Shown here: piece by piece, positions 1-8,752 of the stretch
Layout of the letters: each line of letters opens with the position of its first letter
Numbering within the stretch: position 1 is the first letter of the stretch
Assembly (NCBI GenBank): GCA_027490305.1
Contig: JAIXYI010000034.1
Coordinates: 1 to 38,755 of the forward strand
Source: Flavobacteriaceae bacterium
GTDB lineage: Bacteria > Bacteroidota > Bacteroidia > Flavobacteriales > Flavobacteriaceae
DNA: 38,755 nucleotides
Reading direction: 5' to 3'
Position numbers and translations under genes: made by a program
The notes under the pieces: model-generated
Seen by the model: the letters and a program-made list of their open reading frames with translations, nothing else
The model's database searches: none
What the model was told of the DNA's origin: nothing

Positions 1-10
1 AGGCTACCAG

Positions 11-37
11 AAACCGTTCTTGTAAGGGCGGTTTTTT
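11..37 (+). terminator. Rho-independent terminator, copy 1 of 3
   Basis: The arms ACCGTTCTT and AAGGGCGGT pair with two adjacent G-U wobbles, extended by two A-T pairs, and are followed by a T6 run. Identical sequence recurs in copy 2. Confidence 0.7.
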
Positions 38-84
38 ATTTGATCCAGGTTCTCCCGAAGCATCGCGACCGGCGAGGCTACCAG

Positions 85-111
85 AAACCGTTCTTGTAAG
101 GGCGGTTTTTT
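85..111 (+). terminator. Rho-independent terminator, copy 2 of 3
   Basis: This is an exact repeat of the copy 1 hairpin and T-tract, 74 bp downstream. Confidence 0.7.
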
Positions 112-158
112 ATTTGATCCAGGTTCTCCCGAAGCATCGCGACCGGCGAGGCTACCGG

Positions 159-185
159 AAACCGCTCTTGTAAGGGCGGTTTTTT
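159..185 (+). terminator. Rho-independent terminator, copy 3 of 3
   Basis: This is the same hairpin with T to C at 165, which turns one G-U wobble into a G-C pair, so this copy should be the most stable of the three. A T6 tract follows. Confidence 0.7.
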
Positions 186-249
186 ATTTGATCCAGGTTC
201 TCCCGAAGCATCGCGACCAGTGAGGTAACAGAAATCGCTACGCAGGACG

Positions 250-2187
250 CTACCCTGCCGGAATCTCTACGATATGGTCATTGTGGAATGGCGGCTGCGC
301 GGAAGGGATAATCGTATATCGCCCTTTTAAGGAGGCGAGAAACTTGCCGGCGAGATACAAACCGAGCCCCGACATGCTTTTCCCGTCGGACTTGCCATTC
401 AATAGTCGATGCAGGGTTTCAGCCAGTTCTTCGTCTATCGGCGTTCCGTCATCGCGCAACACCAATCGGATGTTCTTCCCGTCTTTTTCGCACCGAACGA
501 CCAGCGTCTTCGACTTCCCGTGACGGAGCGAATTGGTCAATAGGTTGCGCAATACAGTCCGAAGCGCATTGGCATCCGTCACGAAGTCTTCGGCGACATC
601 CCCTTCAAACTCCACGGTGACCGAGGCCTCATACGACGACACAAATCCTTCCAACTCCAAAAGCAAATCATCAAGCAACGGCTTTAGGTTTGTAGCCTGC
701 GGACGATCGGATTTGCCATGCCACAGCCAACCCACGAGGTTGTGGCATAAGGCGCTGATATTCTGGATGTATAGTTGTTGCCGGCGAACAATATCCGTTG
801 CGGGCTTTCCTTCCTCGATGGTCGGAAGCAGGCGTCGGTTGAGCATTTCGAGGGAAGCCAATGGCGACAGCACGTCGTGTGAGATTACGCGCTTGATATC
901 GCTTTCCCGTTCGTAAAGCGCCTCTATGCGACGGCGTGATCGGTAGTTATAATAGCCGAGTAGACCTGCTATTAACGCCAAAAGGCCCGCAATAAGAAAA
1001 AACACCAAAAACCGCATCCGCGACTTTCGGGCCGCGGTCACCTCAGTTTCCTTTTGTTTCAGTTTGAATTCCCCTTCCACATTCGCCATCCGGCTTTCGG
1101 CCAGCATGATATCTAAGGCGTTGGAAAGACTGTCATTCAACCCTTTATAGTAATACGCTTTCCGATAATCTCCTCGCTGCACGTAATTCTTCTCGAGAGT
1201 TCCATAGGCCGTAACGAGAAAATTCGGGTTGTTGTTGTGGTTCTTTTTGTAGGTGGCTATGGCCTTTTCTATATAATCGACGTACTTCGACGGATTGTCC
1301 TTAACGGAAGAATGCCGGGTCATATCGTATACATCAAGGTATTGGTAATCCGGACGGACGTCCCGTTGCCGCAACTCCAACATCGAATCAACCTTCGACT
1401 GCAGTCCTTTTCGTTGATAAATCGCGCTTATGGCCAATCGCGTACTCGACGTATAGCGGTCAGCCACACCCTGTTCATTCGCCAGTTTCATAACCTGATG
1501 CGCCAGGCGCTCATAGTGTTCAACGGGCTGGGCGCAAATCGTATCATCGTTCAATAACGTAAAGCAATACGACAACTGGTGATTCGGCTTTTTTGAGTGC
1601 TTAACGAGGTTGAGATACCGATTGCGGTAGTAGCGCGTGTCGTCCTTATTACCCATACGGCTCATGCCCGCATCGGTTGGGTAGCGATAGGCCAGATTTC
1701 GATAGGCGTAGGAAAGTGCGTCTGTATCTTTTGTCGTCTCGAATATGGCGGCCGCCGTCCGTGCCTCGCGATAGCTTTGGTAATAATCCTTCCCAAAACG
1801 CTCGCCACTCTTCAAAAGATGTAAAATCCCCTTTTGGGTGGGCGTCGCATCTTGCTCCAGAAGGGAATCCAATTCCATTATCCTGCTCGCATTCGGACGA
1901 CCCGAAGTGAAGACGGCCCTAAACTCGGCACTCAAAAGCGCTGTGGTGTATAGCGAGTCGTCTTTATCATGGGTGGCCAGATACTGCTTTGCTTCGTCTT
2001 GCTTAAAGCGCTTTAAATAGTATAGTAACGAATCGCGCTGCTTGTGTTGCTTTTGGCAGCTTCCCAAAAACAAGGCGGCCACCACAACCATGAGAACGAC
2101 ACGGGCCGTCTGGTGTGAAAGTAAGAGCAATTGGCTACCGCGAAATGCGAATGGCCAAACGGATGTACTACGAAAAATCCAACGCAT
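250..2187 (-). CDS. Lipid-anchored/TPR-type sensor histidine kinase
   Basis: This is a sensor kinase of 645 aa if started at 2187. A hydrophobic segment ends in a lipobox (LGSC, Cys44). Residues about 50-385 form a mostly helical, TPR-like extracytoplasmic region. One membrane helix follows at about 391-415. The HisKA H-box is ISHDVLSPL with phospho-acceptor His437. The ATPase has an N-box NLLTNSLRHG (548-557), G1 DDGTP (579-583) and G2 SGLGLYL (606-612). No receiver or DNA-binding domain is present, so a separate response regulator is needed. None is adjacent, and the orphan receiver at 15042-15425 is only a candidate partner. A -7 box at 2241-2248 and the efflux terminator at 2297-2327 suggest it is transcribed on its own. 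The start is uncertain: ATG at 2091 (residue 33) would leave only 11 residues before the lipobox Cys, with no basic residue, so the longer form or a non-ATG start between is favoured. Confidence 0.88.
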   Translation of the reverse strand: MRWIFRSTSVWPFAFRGSQLLLLSHQTARVVLMVVVAALFLGSCQKQHKQRDSLLYYLKRFKQDEAKQYLATHDKDDSLYTTALLSAEFRAVFTSGRPNASRIMELDSLLEQDATPTQKGILHLLKSGERFGKDYYQSYREARTAAAIFETTKDTDALSYAYRNLAYRYPTDAGMSRMGNKDDTRYYRNRYLNLVKHSKKPNHQLSYCFTLLNDDTICAQPVEHYERLAHQVMKLANEQGVADRYTSSTRLAISAIYQRKGLQSKVDSMLELRQRDVRPDYQYLDVYDMTRHSSVKDNPSKYVDYIEKAIATYKKNHNNNPNFLVTAYGTLEKNYVQRGDYRKAYYYKGLNDSLSNALDIMLAESRMANVEGEFKLKQKETEVTAARKSRMRFLVFFLIAGLLALIAGLLGYYNYRSRRRIEALYERESDIKRVISHDVLSPLASLEMLNRRLLPTIEEGKPATDIVRRQQLYIQNISALCHNLVGWLWHGKSDRPQATNLKPLLDDLLLELEGFVSSYEASVTVEFEGDVAEDFVTDANALRTVLRNLLTNSLRHGKSKTLVVRCEKDGKNIRLVLRDDGTPIDEELAETLHRLLNGKSDGKSMSGLGLYLAGKFLASLKGRYTIIPSAQPPFHNDHIVEIPAG

Positions 2188-2240
2188 CTCGGCTAAGGGG
2201 TTTACCGTCCTGTCTATTCCTACATGCGATTTGGGGTTTA

Positions 2241-2248
2241 CAAATATA
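2241..2248 (-). promoter_or_regulatory. -7 box upstream of histidine kinase
   Basis: TATATTTG on the minus strand matches the Bacteroidota -7 consensus TAnnTTTG and ends 53 nt before the ATG at 2187. No clear -33 TTTG is present. The box lies between the efflux terminator and the kinase gene, as expected for an independent promoter. Confidence 0.5.
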
Positions 2249-2296
2249 CCTTTTTATGTTTGTAAGAAATATCTTTTTCGATATGTTGGATCGAAC

Positions 2297-2327
2297 AAAA
2301 AAAGAGAGCCGGCGTGAACCGGCTCTC
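2297..2327 (-). terminator. Terminator of the RND efflux operon
   Basis: A perfect 9-bp stem, GAGAGCCGG / CCGGCTCTC, with a 6-nt loop is followed on the minus strand by T7. It lies 12 nt past the outer-membrane factor gene and separates the efflux operon from the kinase gene. Confidence 0.9.
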
Positions 2328-2339
2328 CAAGGATCTTGC

Positions 2340-3773
2340 TTATTTCCATCCTCCACCAAGATCCCTATAAATCATTACCGTGGCGGTAAGTTGCGCTTTT
2401 TTGGTCTCAACGAGTTCCAGTTTCGCCTCAAGGGCGTCCCGCTGGGTCATCAACACTTCCAGATAGTCCGCACGGGCCGACCTGAACAGGTCATTCGAAA
2501 TATCGATTGACGTTGTAAGGGCCGATACCTGTTGCGCCTTCAAATCATAGCTTTTCCCCAAATTATCGATCCTCGACAGTTGCGTCGACACTTCAAGGTA
2601 GGCGTTCAATATCGTACGCTCGTATTCATACAACGCCTGCAACTGGCGGGCATTGGCGTTTTTATACTCCGCCTTGATGGCGTTGCGGTTGATTAACGGC
2701 GCGGCAAGGTCACCGGTAAGTGAATACAACACCGACTCCGGAAACCGAAACAGGTATGACGGTTTGAACGCCTGCAAGCCCAGCGCTGCCGAAATATCAA
2801 GCGATGGATAAAATTCTGCACGGGCAGCTTTGACGTCGAGTTTCGCCGCCTCGAGTTCCAGTTCGGCCTGGCGGATGTCGGGGCGATTCTCCAATAATTG
2901 TGAGGGCACACCCACTTTTACCTCAGCCGGCACCAGGTCGGTAAACTGCGTACTGCTTCGCACAATCGGTTGAGGATACCGTCCGAGCAGGAAATTGATC
3001 CGGTTTTCGGTTTCCCGGATACGCTGCAGGATATCGAATTCGAGGCTTTGCGACGACTTGACCTCAGCCGCAAACTTCTGCACCGCGAGTTCCGTCGCCC
3101 GTGCCGCTTCCTTCTGCACCTTCACGATCTCGAGTCCGTTTTGCTGTATCGCGATGTTCTGCCGCACGATGTCCAATTGGTTGTCGAGGGCCCGCAACTC
3201 GTAATACGATTCGGCAATCTCCGAAATGAGATTCGTGACGACAAAGTTCTTTCCTTCTACGGTAGCGAGATAGCGTTCAACGGCTGCTTTCTTCGAATTG
3301 CGGAGCTTCTTCCAGATATCCACTTCCCAGTTCGCGTAGGCCGCCACGCCAAAATCCGCCAACGGATCCGGCACTTCCTGCCCAGGCGTGATATCGGTCG
3401 ATGCATCACCGGCGCCCTGGCTGGTATAACGTCCGACCTTTTCGAGTCCGGCACCGGCCTTCACGCCTACCGTGGGCAGCAACGCACCTTTGCGGATGCG
3501 GATGTCGTTTTTCGCGATTTCGATCTCCTGTAAGGTGATATTCAACTCCTGGTTATTCTGGAGCGCCGTATCAATCAACCCCACGAGGTTCGGGTCTTTG
3601 AAGAAATCACGCCACCTGGCGGCCGACATATTCGTGGTGTCGCTCGTGACACCGAACGAATCAGGAAGAGGGGTATTCACCGCCGAGGTGGCGATTTCAG
3701 GGGCCTTACATCCGGTGACGGCCAGCGCCAATACCACCGGAAGGGCATATAGGAAACTACGTGACTTATTCAT
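2340..3773 (-). CDS. RND efflux outer-membrane factor (TolC/NodT family lipoprotein)
   Basis: This is the outer-membrane channel of the tripartite efflux system, 477 aa, a typical size for OprM/NodT lipoproteins. The signal peptide ends in lipobox VTGC (Cys22). Two OEP repeats follow, visible in the LLENRPDIRQAELELEAAK stretch and the long heptad-rich helices that form the periplasmic barrel. The C-terminus ends GGGWK. It is the last gene of the operon. Its ATG overlaps the end of the pump gene by 8 bp (3766-3773), indicating translational coupling, and a strong terminator follows at once. The substrate cannot be told from sequence. Confidence 0.93.
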   Translation of the reverse strand: MNKSRSFLYALPVVLALAVTGCKAPEIATSAVNTPLPDSFGVTSDTTNMSAARWRDFFKDPNLVGLIDTALQNNQELNITLQEIEIAKNDIRIRKGALLPTVGVKAGAGLEKVGRYTSQGAGDASTDITPGQEVPDPLADFGVAAYANWEVDIWKKLRNSKKAAVERYLATVEGKNFVVTNLISEIAESYYELRALDNQLDIVRQNIAIQQNGLEIVKVQKEAARATELAVQKFAAEVKSSQSLEFDILQRIRETENRINFLLGRYPQPIVRSSTQFTDLVPAEVKVGVPSQLLENRPDIRQAELELEAAKLDVKAARAEFYPSLDISAALGLQAFKPSYLFRFPESVLYSLTGDLAAPLINRNAIKAEYKNANARQLQALYEYERTILNAYLEVSTQLSRIDNLGKSYDLKAQQVSALTTSIDISNDLFRSARADYLEVLMTQRDALEAKLELVETKKAQLTATVMIYRDLGGGWK

Positions 3774-6700
3774 TGTGGTCGATTTCTTCGGTTAACGGAT
3801 TCTCATTCTCGTTGTCAATCATCGGATTGCGCTCGGAAATACTGGCAAACAGGTAATACAGCCCCGGTATAAGCAATACCCCGAAGACGGTTCCGATCAA
3901 CATCCCGCCGGCCGCAGCCGAGCCAATGGTGCGGTTGCCGAGGGCGCCTGGTCCGGATGCCAATACCAGCGGCACCAGTCCGGCGATAAACGCGAACGAC
4001 GTCATCAGGATCGGACGGAAACGGGTAGCCGCACCTTCCAGTGCCGCTTCAAACACCGTGAGCCCGTCTTTGTGTTTCTGGGCGGCGAACTCCACGATCA
4101 ACACCGCGTTCTTACCAAGGAGCCCGATGAGCATAATCATGGCCACCTGCGCGTAGATGTTGTTCTCGAGTCCGAGTGCCGACAGCAACAGGAAGGCCCC
4201 GAAAATACCCGCGACGAGCGAGAGAATTACCGCGAACGGCAAGATAAAGCTCTCGTATTGTGCGGCAAGGATCAGGTAAACGAAAGCCAGACAGATGAGG
4301 AAGATGTAAATCGCTTCGTTCCCCCGCGCGACCTCATCCTTCGAGATACCCGCCCAGTCGATACCGAATCCGCGGGGCAGTGTTTTGGCCGCCACTTCAT
4401 TGATGACCTTGATAGCTTCGCCCGAACTGTAGCCTGGCGCGGCCGATCCTGAGATCTCTGACGCGTTATACATATTCTGCCGCGTGATTTCGGAAAGTCC
4501 GTAGACCTTTTCCATCCGCATGAACGCCGAGAACGGCACCATTTCATCGCGGTCGTTCTTCACATACAGCTTAAGAATGTCTTCCGGAAGGGCCCGATAG
4601 TTCGGCGCCGCCTGCACGATTACTTTATACTGCCGTCCGAACTTGATGAAACTGATTTCATAGTTACTTCCGACCAGGGTTGACATGGTGTTCATCGCAT
4701 TCTCAATGCTGACGCCTTTCTGTTGGGCGAGGTCATTGTCGACATGCAGTAAGAACTGCGGGAAACTCGCGCTGTAGAACGTAAACACTGACGACAGCTC
4801 TGGTCGTTTGTTGAGCGCGGCTACCAATTCATTGCTCACCGTCTCCATTTTCTTATAATCGCCCGAGCCGGCTTTATCCAGCACACGCAACTCGAAACCG
4901 CCGGCCGCACCATAACCCGGAACGGCAGGTGGTTGGAAGAACTCGATGGTAGCGCCAGCGATGTCTTTCGATTTGGCTTCCAGTTCTTCGATGACTTCCT
5001 GCACCGACTTGTCGCGGTCTTCCCAGCTTTTGAGGTTGATAAGACACGTTCCGGCATTCGCACCCGTACCTTCCGTCAGGATCTCATATCCTGCCAAAGA
5101 CGAAACCGATTGCACTTCGGGCATTTTCTCGGCTATCTTTTGCAGGCGTTCGGATATTTCATTCGTCCGTTCCAGCGAAGAGCCCGGTGGCGTCTGGATA
5201 ACGGCATAGAACATGCCCTGGTCTTCGTTCGGAATAAAGCCCGAAGGCACACGCCCGTTGAAGAACCAAATACCCACGCAGAACGCAACCAGCATCCCGA
5301 AGGTGACCGTTCTACGTGTGATGATGCGCATCAACAACAGGCGGTAGCGACCCGAAAGCCTGTCAAACCACTTGTTGAACGCGCCCACGATGCGGTTGAC
5401 GACCGACTTTTTCTTGAACTGCCCGTGGGTGTTCCTGAGCATCATGGCACAAAGTGCCGGCGTTAGCGTAAGGGCCACGATACCGGAAAGGATGATAGAC
5501 GTTGCCATAGTAATGGAAAACTGCCGGTAGAAAATCCCGACCGGACCCGACATGAACGCTACGGGTATGAACACCGCCGCCATAACGAACGTAATTGCGA
5601 TGATCGCACCGGCAATCTCATGCATGGCTTCCTGCGTCGCTTCTAACGGTTTCAGGTGCTTGGTTTCCATCTTGAAGTGCACCGCTTCGATGACGACGAT
5701 GGCGTTGTCGACCACGATACCAATAGCCAAAACGAGGGCAAAAAGGGTAATCAGGTTCAGCGTGATACCGAACCATTGCATAAACATAAAGGTACCGACC
5801 AACGATACCGGAACGGCAATCGCCGGAATCAACGTCGAACGCCAGTCACCGAGAAACAGGAAGACCACAAGACCCACGAGTATAAAAGCCTCCACCAGGG
5901 TGTGGATCACCTTCTCAATCGAGGCATCGAGGAACTTCGAGACGTCGTAACTGATTTCATAATCCATCCCCTTCGGAAACGACGCTGCCTTGATCTCGGC
6001 TAGTTTCGCCTTGACATCCTTGATGACCTGGCTGGCGTTACTGCCATACGACTGTTTGAGTACGATCGCAGCAGAAGGCCGACCGTTGAGGTTGGAATAG
6101 ATGTCATACATCGAACTTCCGAATTCAATATCCGCCACATCTTTGAGTCGAAGGATTTCGCCATCCGGCGTAGACCGCAAAATGACATTTTCATACTGCT
6201 CTTTGGTGGTGAAACGGCCGGTGTATTTCAATACATACTCAAACGACTGCGACCGCTTACCCGAACTTTCGCCCGTTTTACCCGGCGATGCCTCAAGGCT
6301 CTGCTGTTCGAGCGCTTCCATCACTTCATCCGTCGAAATCTTATAGGCCAGCATCCGGTCGGGCTTGAGCCAGATCCGCATGGCGTATTCGCGGTTACCG
6401 AGGATATCGGCATATCCTACACCATCCACCCGCTTCAACTCCGACAGCACGTTGATATCAGCGAAGTTGAACAGGAATTTTTGGTCGGTATGCGGGTCGG
6501 TACTGTATAGGTTCACATACATCAGCATGTTGGATTCCTCCCGGCTGATTTTCACGCCTTCGCGCACGACCAACGGCGGAAGTTTGTTCACCACCGATGC
6601 TACGCGGTTCTGCACGTTGAGCGAAGCCACGTTCGGATCGGTGCCGAGGTTGAACACCACCTGGATGGTCGCTTCCCCGTCGTTACCGGCATCGGCCGCC

Positions 6701-6933
6701 ATATATTTCATGCCCGGTATACCATTGATGGCACGTTCGAGCGGGATGATGACCGATTTGATCATCAATTCGTTATTCGCTCCCGGATACTCGGCCACGA
6801 CATTCACCTTCGGAGGCGAGATCGACGGGAACTGGGTGACGGGTAGCTGCACGAGGGCCAGCACACCCATAAAAGTGATAATGAGCGAGATCACGATCGA
6901 TAAGACCGGACGCTCTATGAACTTATTGAACAT
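3766..6933 (-). CDS. RND efflux pump, HAE1/AcrB type
   Basis: This is the inner-membrane proton-driven multidrug exporter, 1055 aa. The N-terminus FIERPVLSIVISLIITFMGV is the classical HAE1 TM1. Two large periplasmic loops and 12 membrane helices are expected. The TM10 Lys of the proton relay is present (GLLGKNAV, Lys941). In TM4 the usual Asp-Asp pair reads Asp409-Asn410 (GIVVDNAIVV), so one of the two relay acids is an amide here. It sits 23 bp downstream of the adaptor gene and overlaps the channel gene by 8 bp, so one operon is very likely. Sequence alone does not tell whether it exports antibiotics, bile-like compounds, dyes or metabolites. The pump's general length and motif set otherwise look intact. 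Confidence 0.95.
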   Translation of the reverse strand: MFNKFIERPVLSIVISLIITFMGVLALVQLPVTQFPSISPPKVNVVAEYPGANNELMIKSVIIPLERAINGIPGMKYMAADAGNDGEATIQVVFNLGTDPNVASLNVQNRVASVVNKLPPLVVREGVKISREESNMLMYVNLYSTDPHTDQKFLFNFADINVLSELKRVDGVGYADILGNREYAMRIWLKPDRMLAYKISTDEVMEALEQQSLEASPGKTGESSGKRSQSFEYVLKYTGRFTTKEQYENVILRSTPDGEILRLKDVADIEFGSSMYDIYSNLNGRPSAAIVLKQSYGSNASQVIKDVKAKLAEIKAASFPKGMDYEISYDVSKFLDASIEKVIHTLVEAFILVGLVVFLFLGDWRSTLIPAIAVPVSLVGTFMFMQWFGITLNLITLFALVLAIGIVVDNAIVVIEAVHFKMETKHLKPLEATQEAMHEIAGAIIAITFVMAAVFIPVAFMSGPVGIFYRQFSITMATSIILSGIVALTLTPALCAMMLRNTHGQFKKKSVVNRIVGAFNKWFDRLSGRYRLLLMRIITRRTVTFGMLVAFCVGIWFFNGRVPSGFIPNEDQGMFYAVIQTPPGSSLERTNEISERLQKIAEKMPEVQSVSSLAGYEILTEGTGANAGTCLINLKSWEDRDKSVQEVIEELEAKSKDIAGATIEFFQPPAVPGYGAAGGFELRVLDKAGSGDYKKMETVSNELVAALNKRPELSSVFTFYSASFPQFLLHVDNDLAQQKGVSIENAMNTMSTLVGSNYEISFIKFGRQYKVIVQAAPNYRALPEDILKLYVKNDRDEMVPFSAFMRMEKVYGLSEITRQNMYNASEISGSAAPGYSSGEAIKVINEVAAKTLPRGFGIDWAGISKDEVARGNEAIYIFLICLAFVYLILAAQYESFILPFAVILSLVAGIFGAFLLLSALGLENNIYAQVAMIMLIGLLGKNAVLIVEFAAQKHKDGLTVFEAALEGAATRFRPILMTSFAFIAGLVPLVLASGPGALGNRTIGSAAAGGMLIGTVFGVLLIPGLYYLFASISERNPMIDNENENPLTEEIDHNE

Positions 6934-6956
6934 ACGAGGTTTCTTTTTAGGATGAC

Positions 6957-8036
6957 TTATTCCGCTTTGAGCTTCAGGTGACGGATCACTTCGTGCGGAT
7001 CCTCAAAGGTGAAGTCGACTTTTTCATCTTCTTTCACTTTTTGCACCCCTTCGAGTACGATTTTATCGCGGGAGTCGATTCCGCCCTCTACAACATAGAT
7101 ATCCGGAAGTTCACCCCGCACGGTGATTTCGCGCGAGTGTACTTTGTGGTCGTTGCCGATGACGAATACGTATTTCTTATCCTGTATTTCATAGGTCGCC
7201 TTCTGCGGGATGAGCAACGCGCCTTTTAGCGGAATGGTCAGCAACACCTTGCCGGTTTCGCCATTACGCAAGAGTTTGTCGGGATTCGGAAACTTGGCCC
7301 GAAACGCGATGTTACCGGTTTCGTTGTCAAATTCCCCCTCGATGACTTCTACTTCTCCTTTAGCAGAAAAAGGTTGCCCATTGGCCAATAACAGGGTAAC
7401 CTTGCGGCTGCCCCGGTCTTTGACATCGGTTTGGTAGCTAATGTATTCTGGTTCGGATACGTTGAAATACGCAAACATATTGCTGTTATCCGACAGCGTC
7501 GTCAACAACTCGCCTTCGTCAATCAGGCTGCCCAGCTTCATCGGCAGGCGGTCGATCGTGCCTGAGAACGGCGCCCGGATTTCAGTAAACGACAAATGGA
7601 GTTTCGCAAGGGCCATTTCGGCATTGGCCTGGTCAAGACGCGCCTGGGCTACGGCCTGCTCGTTCTTCGAAACGATATTTTTTGAGGCGAGTGTGCGTGC
7701 ATTCTGGAGTTCGATTTCGGCTGCCTTCGCCTCCGCCTTCGCTTTCAGCAACTCGGCTTCATAGATTTTGGGCATAATCCGGAAAAGCAACTGCCCTTCG
7801 TGCACAAACTGCCCCTCATCGACATAAATATTCTGGAGGTACCCTTTTTCCTGGGCCCGGACTTCTATGTTCCGCACCGACCGAATCTGGGAAACATATT
7901 CTTTGGTGAAGGCGGTGTCGATGGCCACCGGACTCGTAGCGGTGTAACGGAACGCCTCTTCTTTCTCTTCGGTCTTCGTCGTGCAACTGTACAGACACGA
8001 CAGGGCAACCAGGCCCAAAGCAAGCATTTTTTTCAT
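6957..8036 (-). CDS. RND efflux periplasmic adaptor (membrane fusion protein)
   Basis: This adaptor links pump and channel, 359 aa. It is a lipoprotein with lipobox LYSC (Cys18). The order is as in AcrA/MexA: a first half-lipoyl strand set (VRNIEVRAQEKGYLQ), an alpha-hairpin coiled coil at about 100-145 rich in Ala/Lys/Glu, a second lipoyl half (RAPFSGTIDRLPMKLGSL), then beta-barrel and membrane-proximal domains ending at about 330. It is the first gene of the three-gene operon. No TetR or MarR regulator is adjacent. A 7-bp inverted repeat at 8063-8087, 27 nt upstream of the ATG, is the only visible candidate control site. Confidence 0.94.
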   Translation of the reverse strand: MKKMLALGLVALSCLYSCTTKTEEKEEAFRYTATSPVAIDTAFTKEYVSQIRSVRNIEVRAQEKGYLQNIYVDEGQFVHEGQLLFRIMPKIYEAELLKAKAEAKAAEIELQNARTLASKNIVSKNEQAVAQARLDQANAEMALAKLHLSFTEIRAPFSGTIDRLPMKLGSLIDEGELLTTLSDNSNMFAYFNVSEPEYISYQTDVKDRGSRKVTLLLANGQPFSAKGEVEVIEGEFDNETGNIAFRAKFPNPDKLLRNGETGKVLLTIPLKGALLIPQKATYEIQDKKYVFVIGNDHKVHSREITVRGELPDIYVVEGGIDSRDKIVLEGVQKVKEDEKVDFTFEDPHEVIRHLKLKAE

Positions 8037-8062
8037 GATGTGTGATGGAAATTAAGCGATTC

Positions 8063-8087
8063 AAATCCTGCCGCAGCAGGAGGATTT
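8063..8087 (-). promoter_or_regulatory. Inverted repeat upstream of the efflux operon
   Basis: The arms AAATCCT and AGGATTT are separated by 11 nt. Nested inside is TCCTGC-CGCA-GCAGGA (8066-8081), so two alternative hairpins share bases. The position 27-51 nt upstream of the adaptor ATG would suit either an operator or a 5' leader hairpin. No matching -7 box was found. Confidence 0.35.
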
Positions 8088-8204
8088 CGGTGGAAAAGGA
8101 AATCGACCGCTCGCAGGTCTGCACATCACGATGTCAGAAAGACGCAATACGCCACATCAGGATACGCGGGACAACCCACGGTTTTGGCCGATGTCAGCGT
8201 TTTC

Positions 8205-8585
8205 TCAGATCCGGAGTACCCGGTTCTGCAAATAAATAGGGAGGGAAGGGGTAAAAATACGGGTATCCACAACCGGTGCCGGCGTGAACAACCCTGAGGA
8301 TGGTGCCACATACTGCCGTAGCCAGTCATCCCGAAGAAGGTAGAGCGATGCAAAGGGATTGTCGGAACCGTCGTAGTCTTGATCGAAGGCGGTTTCTTCG
8401 CTCACATCCAGATCCGCATCATCAAGTGAAACGGGCCGTTCCGTGTCAGCGTGCCAGGCCGGACCCTTTTCCGCTTCAACCGACACCGTTGTTGGGGTTC
8501 GGTCGAATGAGGTGCTCACCCCGGCATAGCTGCTTTTGCCTACCAGGATAAAAAGAAGGGATAATATCGAAACGAAGGTCCGCAT
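8205..8585 (-). CDS. Small secreted hypothetical protein
   Basis: I do not recognise a family. It is 126 aa from the ATG at 8585, chosen because it directly begins a signal peptide (MRTFVSILSLLFILVGKSSYA). An in-frame ATG 18 nt upstream would only add MYFWLQ. The mature part is acidic, with SLDDADLDVSEETAFDQDYD at its core, and ends in a more hydrophobic, proline-containing segment. It lies 168 bp upstream of the efflux operon on the same strand with no terminator visible between them, so read-through is possible. A -7 box ends only 7 nt before the ATG, which would give a leaderless transcript. Confidence 0.65.
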   Translation of the reverse strand: MRTFVSILSLLFILVGKSSYAGVSTSFDRTPTTVSVEAEKGPAWHADTERPVSLDDADLDVSEETAFDQDYDGSDNPFASLYLLRDDWLRQYVAPSSGLFTPAPVVDTRIFTPSLPIYLQNRVLRI

Positions 8586-8592
8586 TTGCAGC

Positions 8593-8600
8593 CAAAAGTA
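8593..8600 (-). promoter_or_regulatory. -7 box before the secreted 126-aa gene
   Basis: TACTTTTG on the minus strand matches TAnnTTTG. It ends 7 nt from the ATG at 8585, so transcription would begin at or within a base or two of the start codon. No -33 element is evident. Confidence 0.35.
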
Positions 8601-8752
8601 CACAAGTTTGGTGTCGACCGTTACGATTTTCGGAATCCTTTAAGAATTTTTAAGGAAGAAAACGATTTCGAAGTGGTGTAAAATAGCTCTTCTCAGGATG
8701 CTTCGCTGTCGAAAACCTTCGTTTCTTTCCGCAGGTAAAGCACAAACCGAAA

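Larger units (their letters stand above)
1..222 (+). repeat. Three tandem 74-bp units, each with a terminator
   Basis: Units occupy 1-74, 75-148 and 149-222, and a degraded fourth start lies at 223-240. Units 1 and 2 are identical. Unit 3 differs at 157, 165, 219 and 221. Each unit contains a hairpin followed by six T, and then a non-hairpin stretch that reads CAGGTTCTCCCGAAGCATCG. The array lies just 3' of the histidine kinase gene on the opposite strand, and whatever it terminates on the + strand is left of the window. The period equals a tRNA length, but no cloverleaf can be drawn, so this looks like local tandem duplication of a gene 3' end. The left border is not visible, so more copies may exist. 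Confidence 0.9.

Noticed and set aside
1..222. Tandem tRNA genes suggested by the 74-bp period
   Set aside because: No acceptor, D, anticodon or T-arm pairing can be laid out. The only stable stem is a terminator with a T-tract.
4933..5466. 177-codon + strand frame inside the RND pump gene
   Set aside because: It is antisense to conserved pump sequence and has no domain features.
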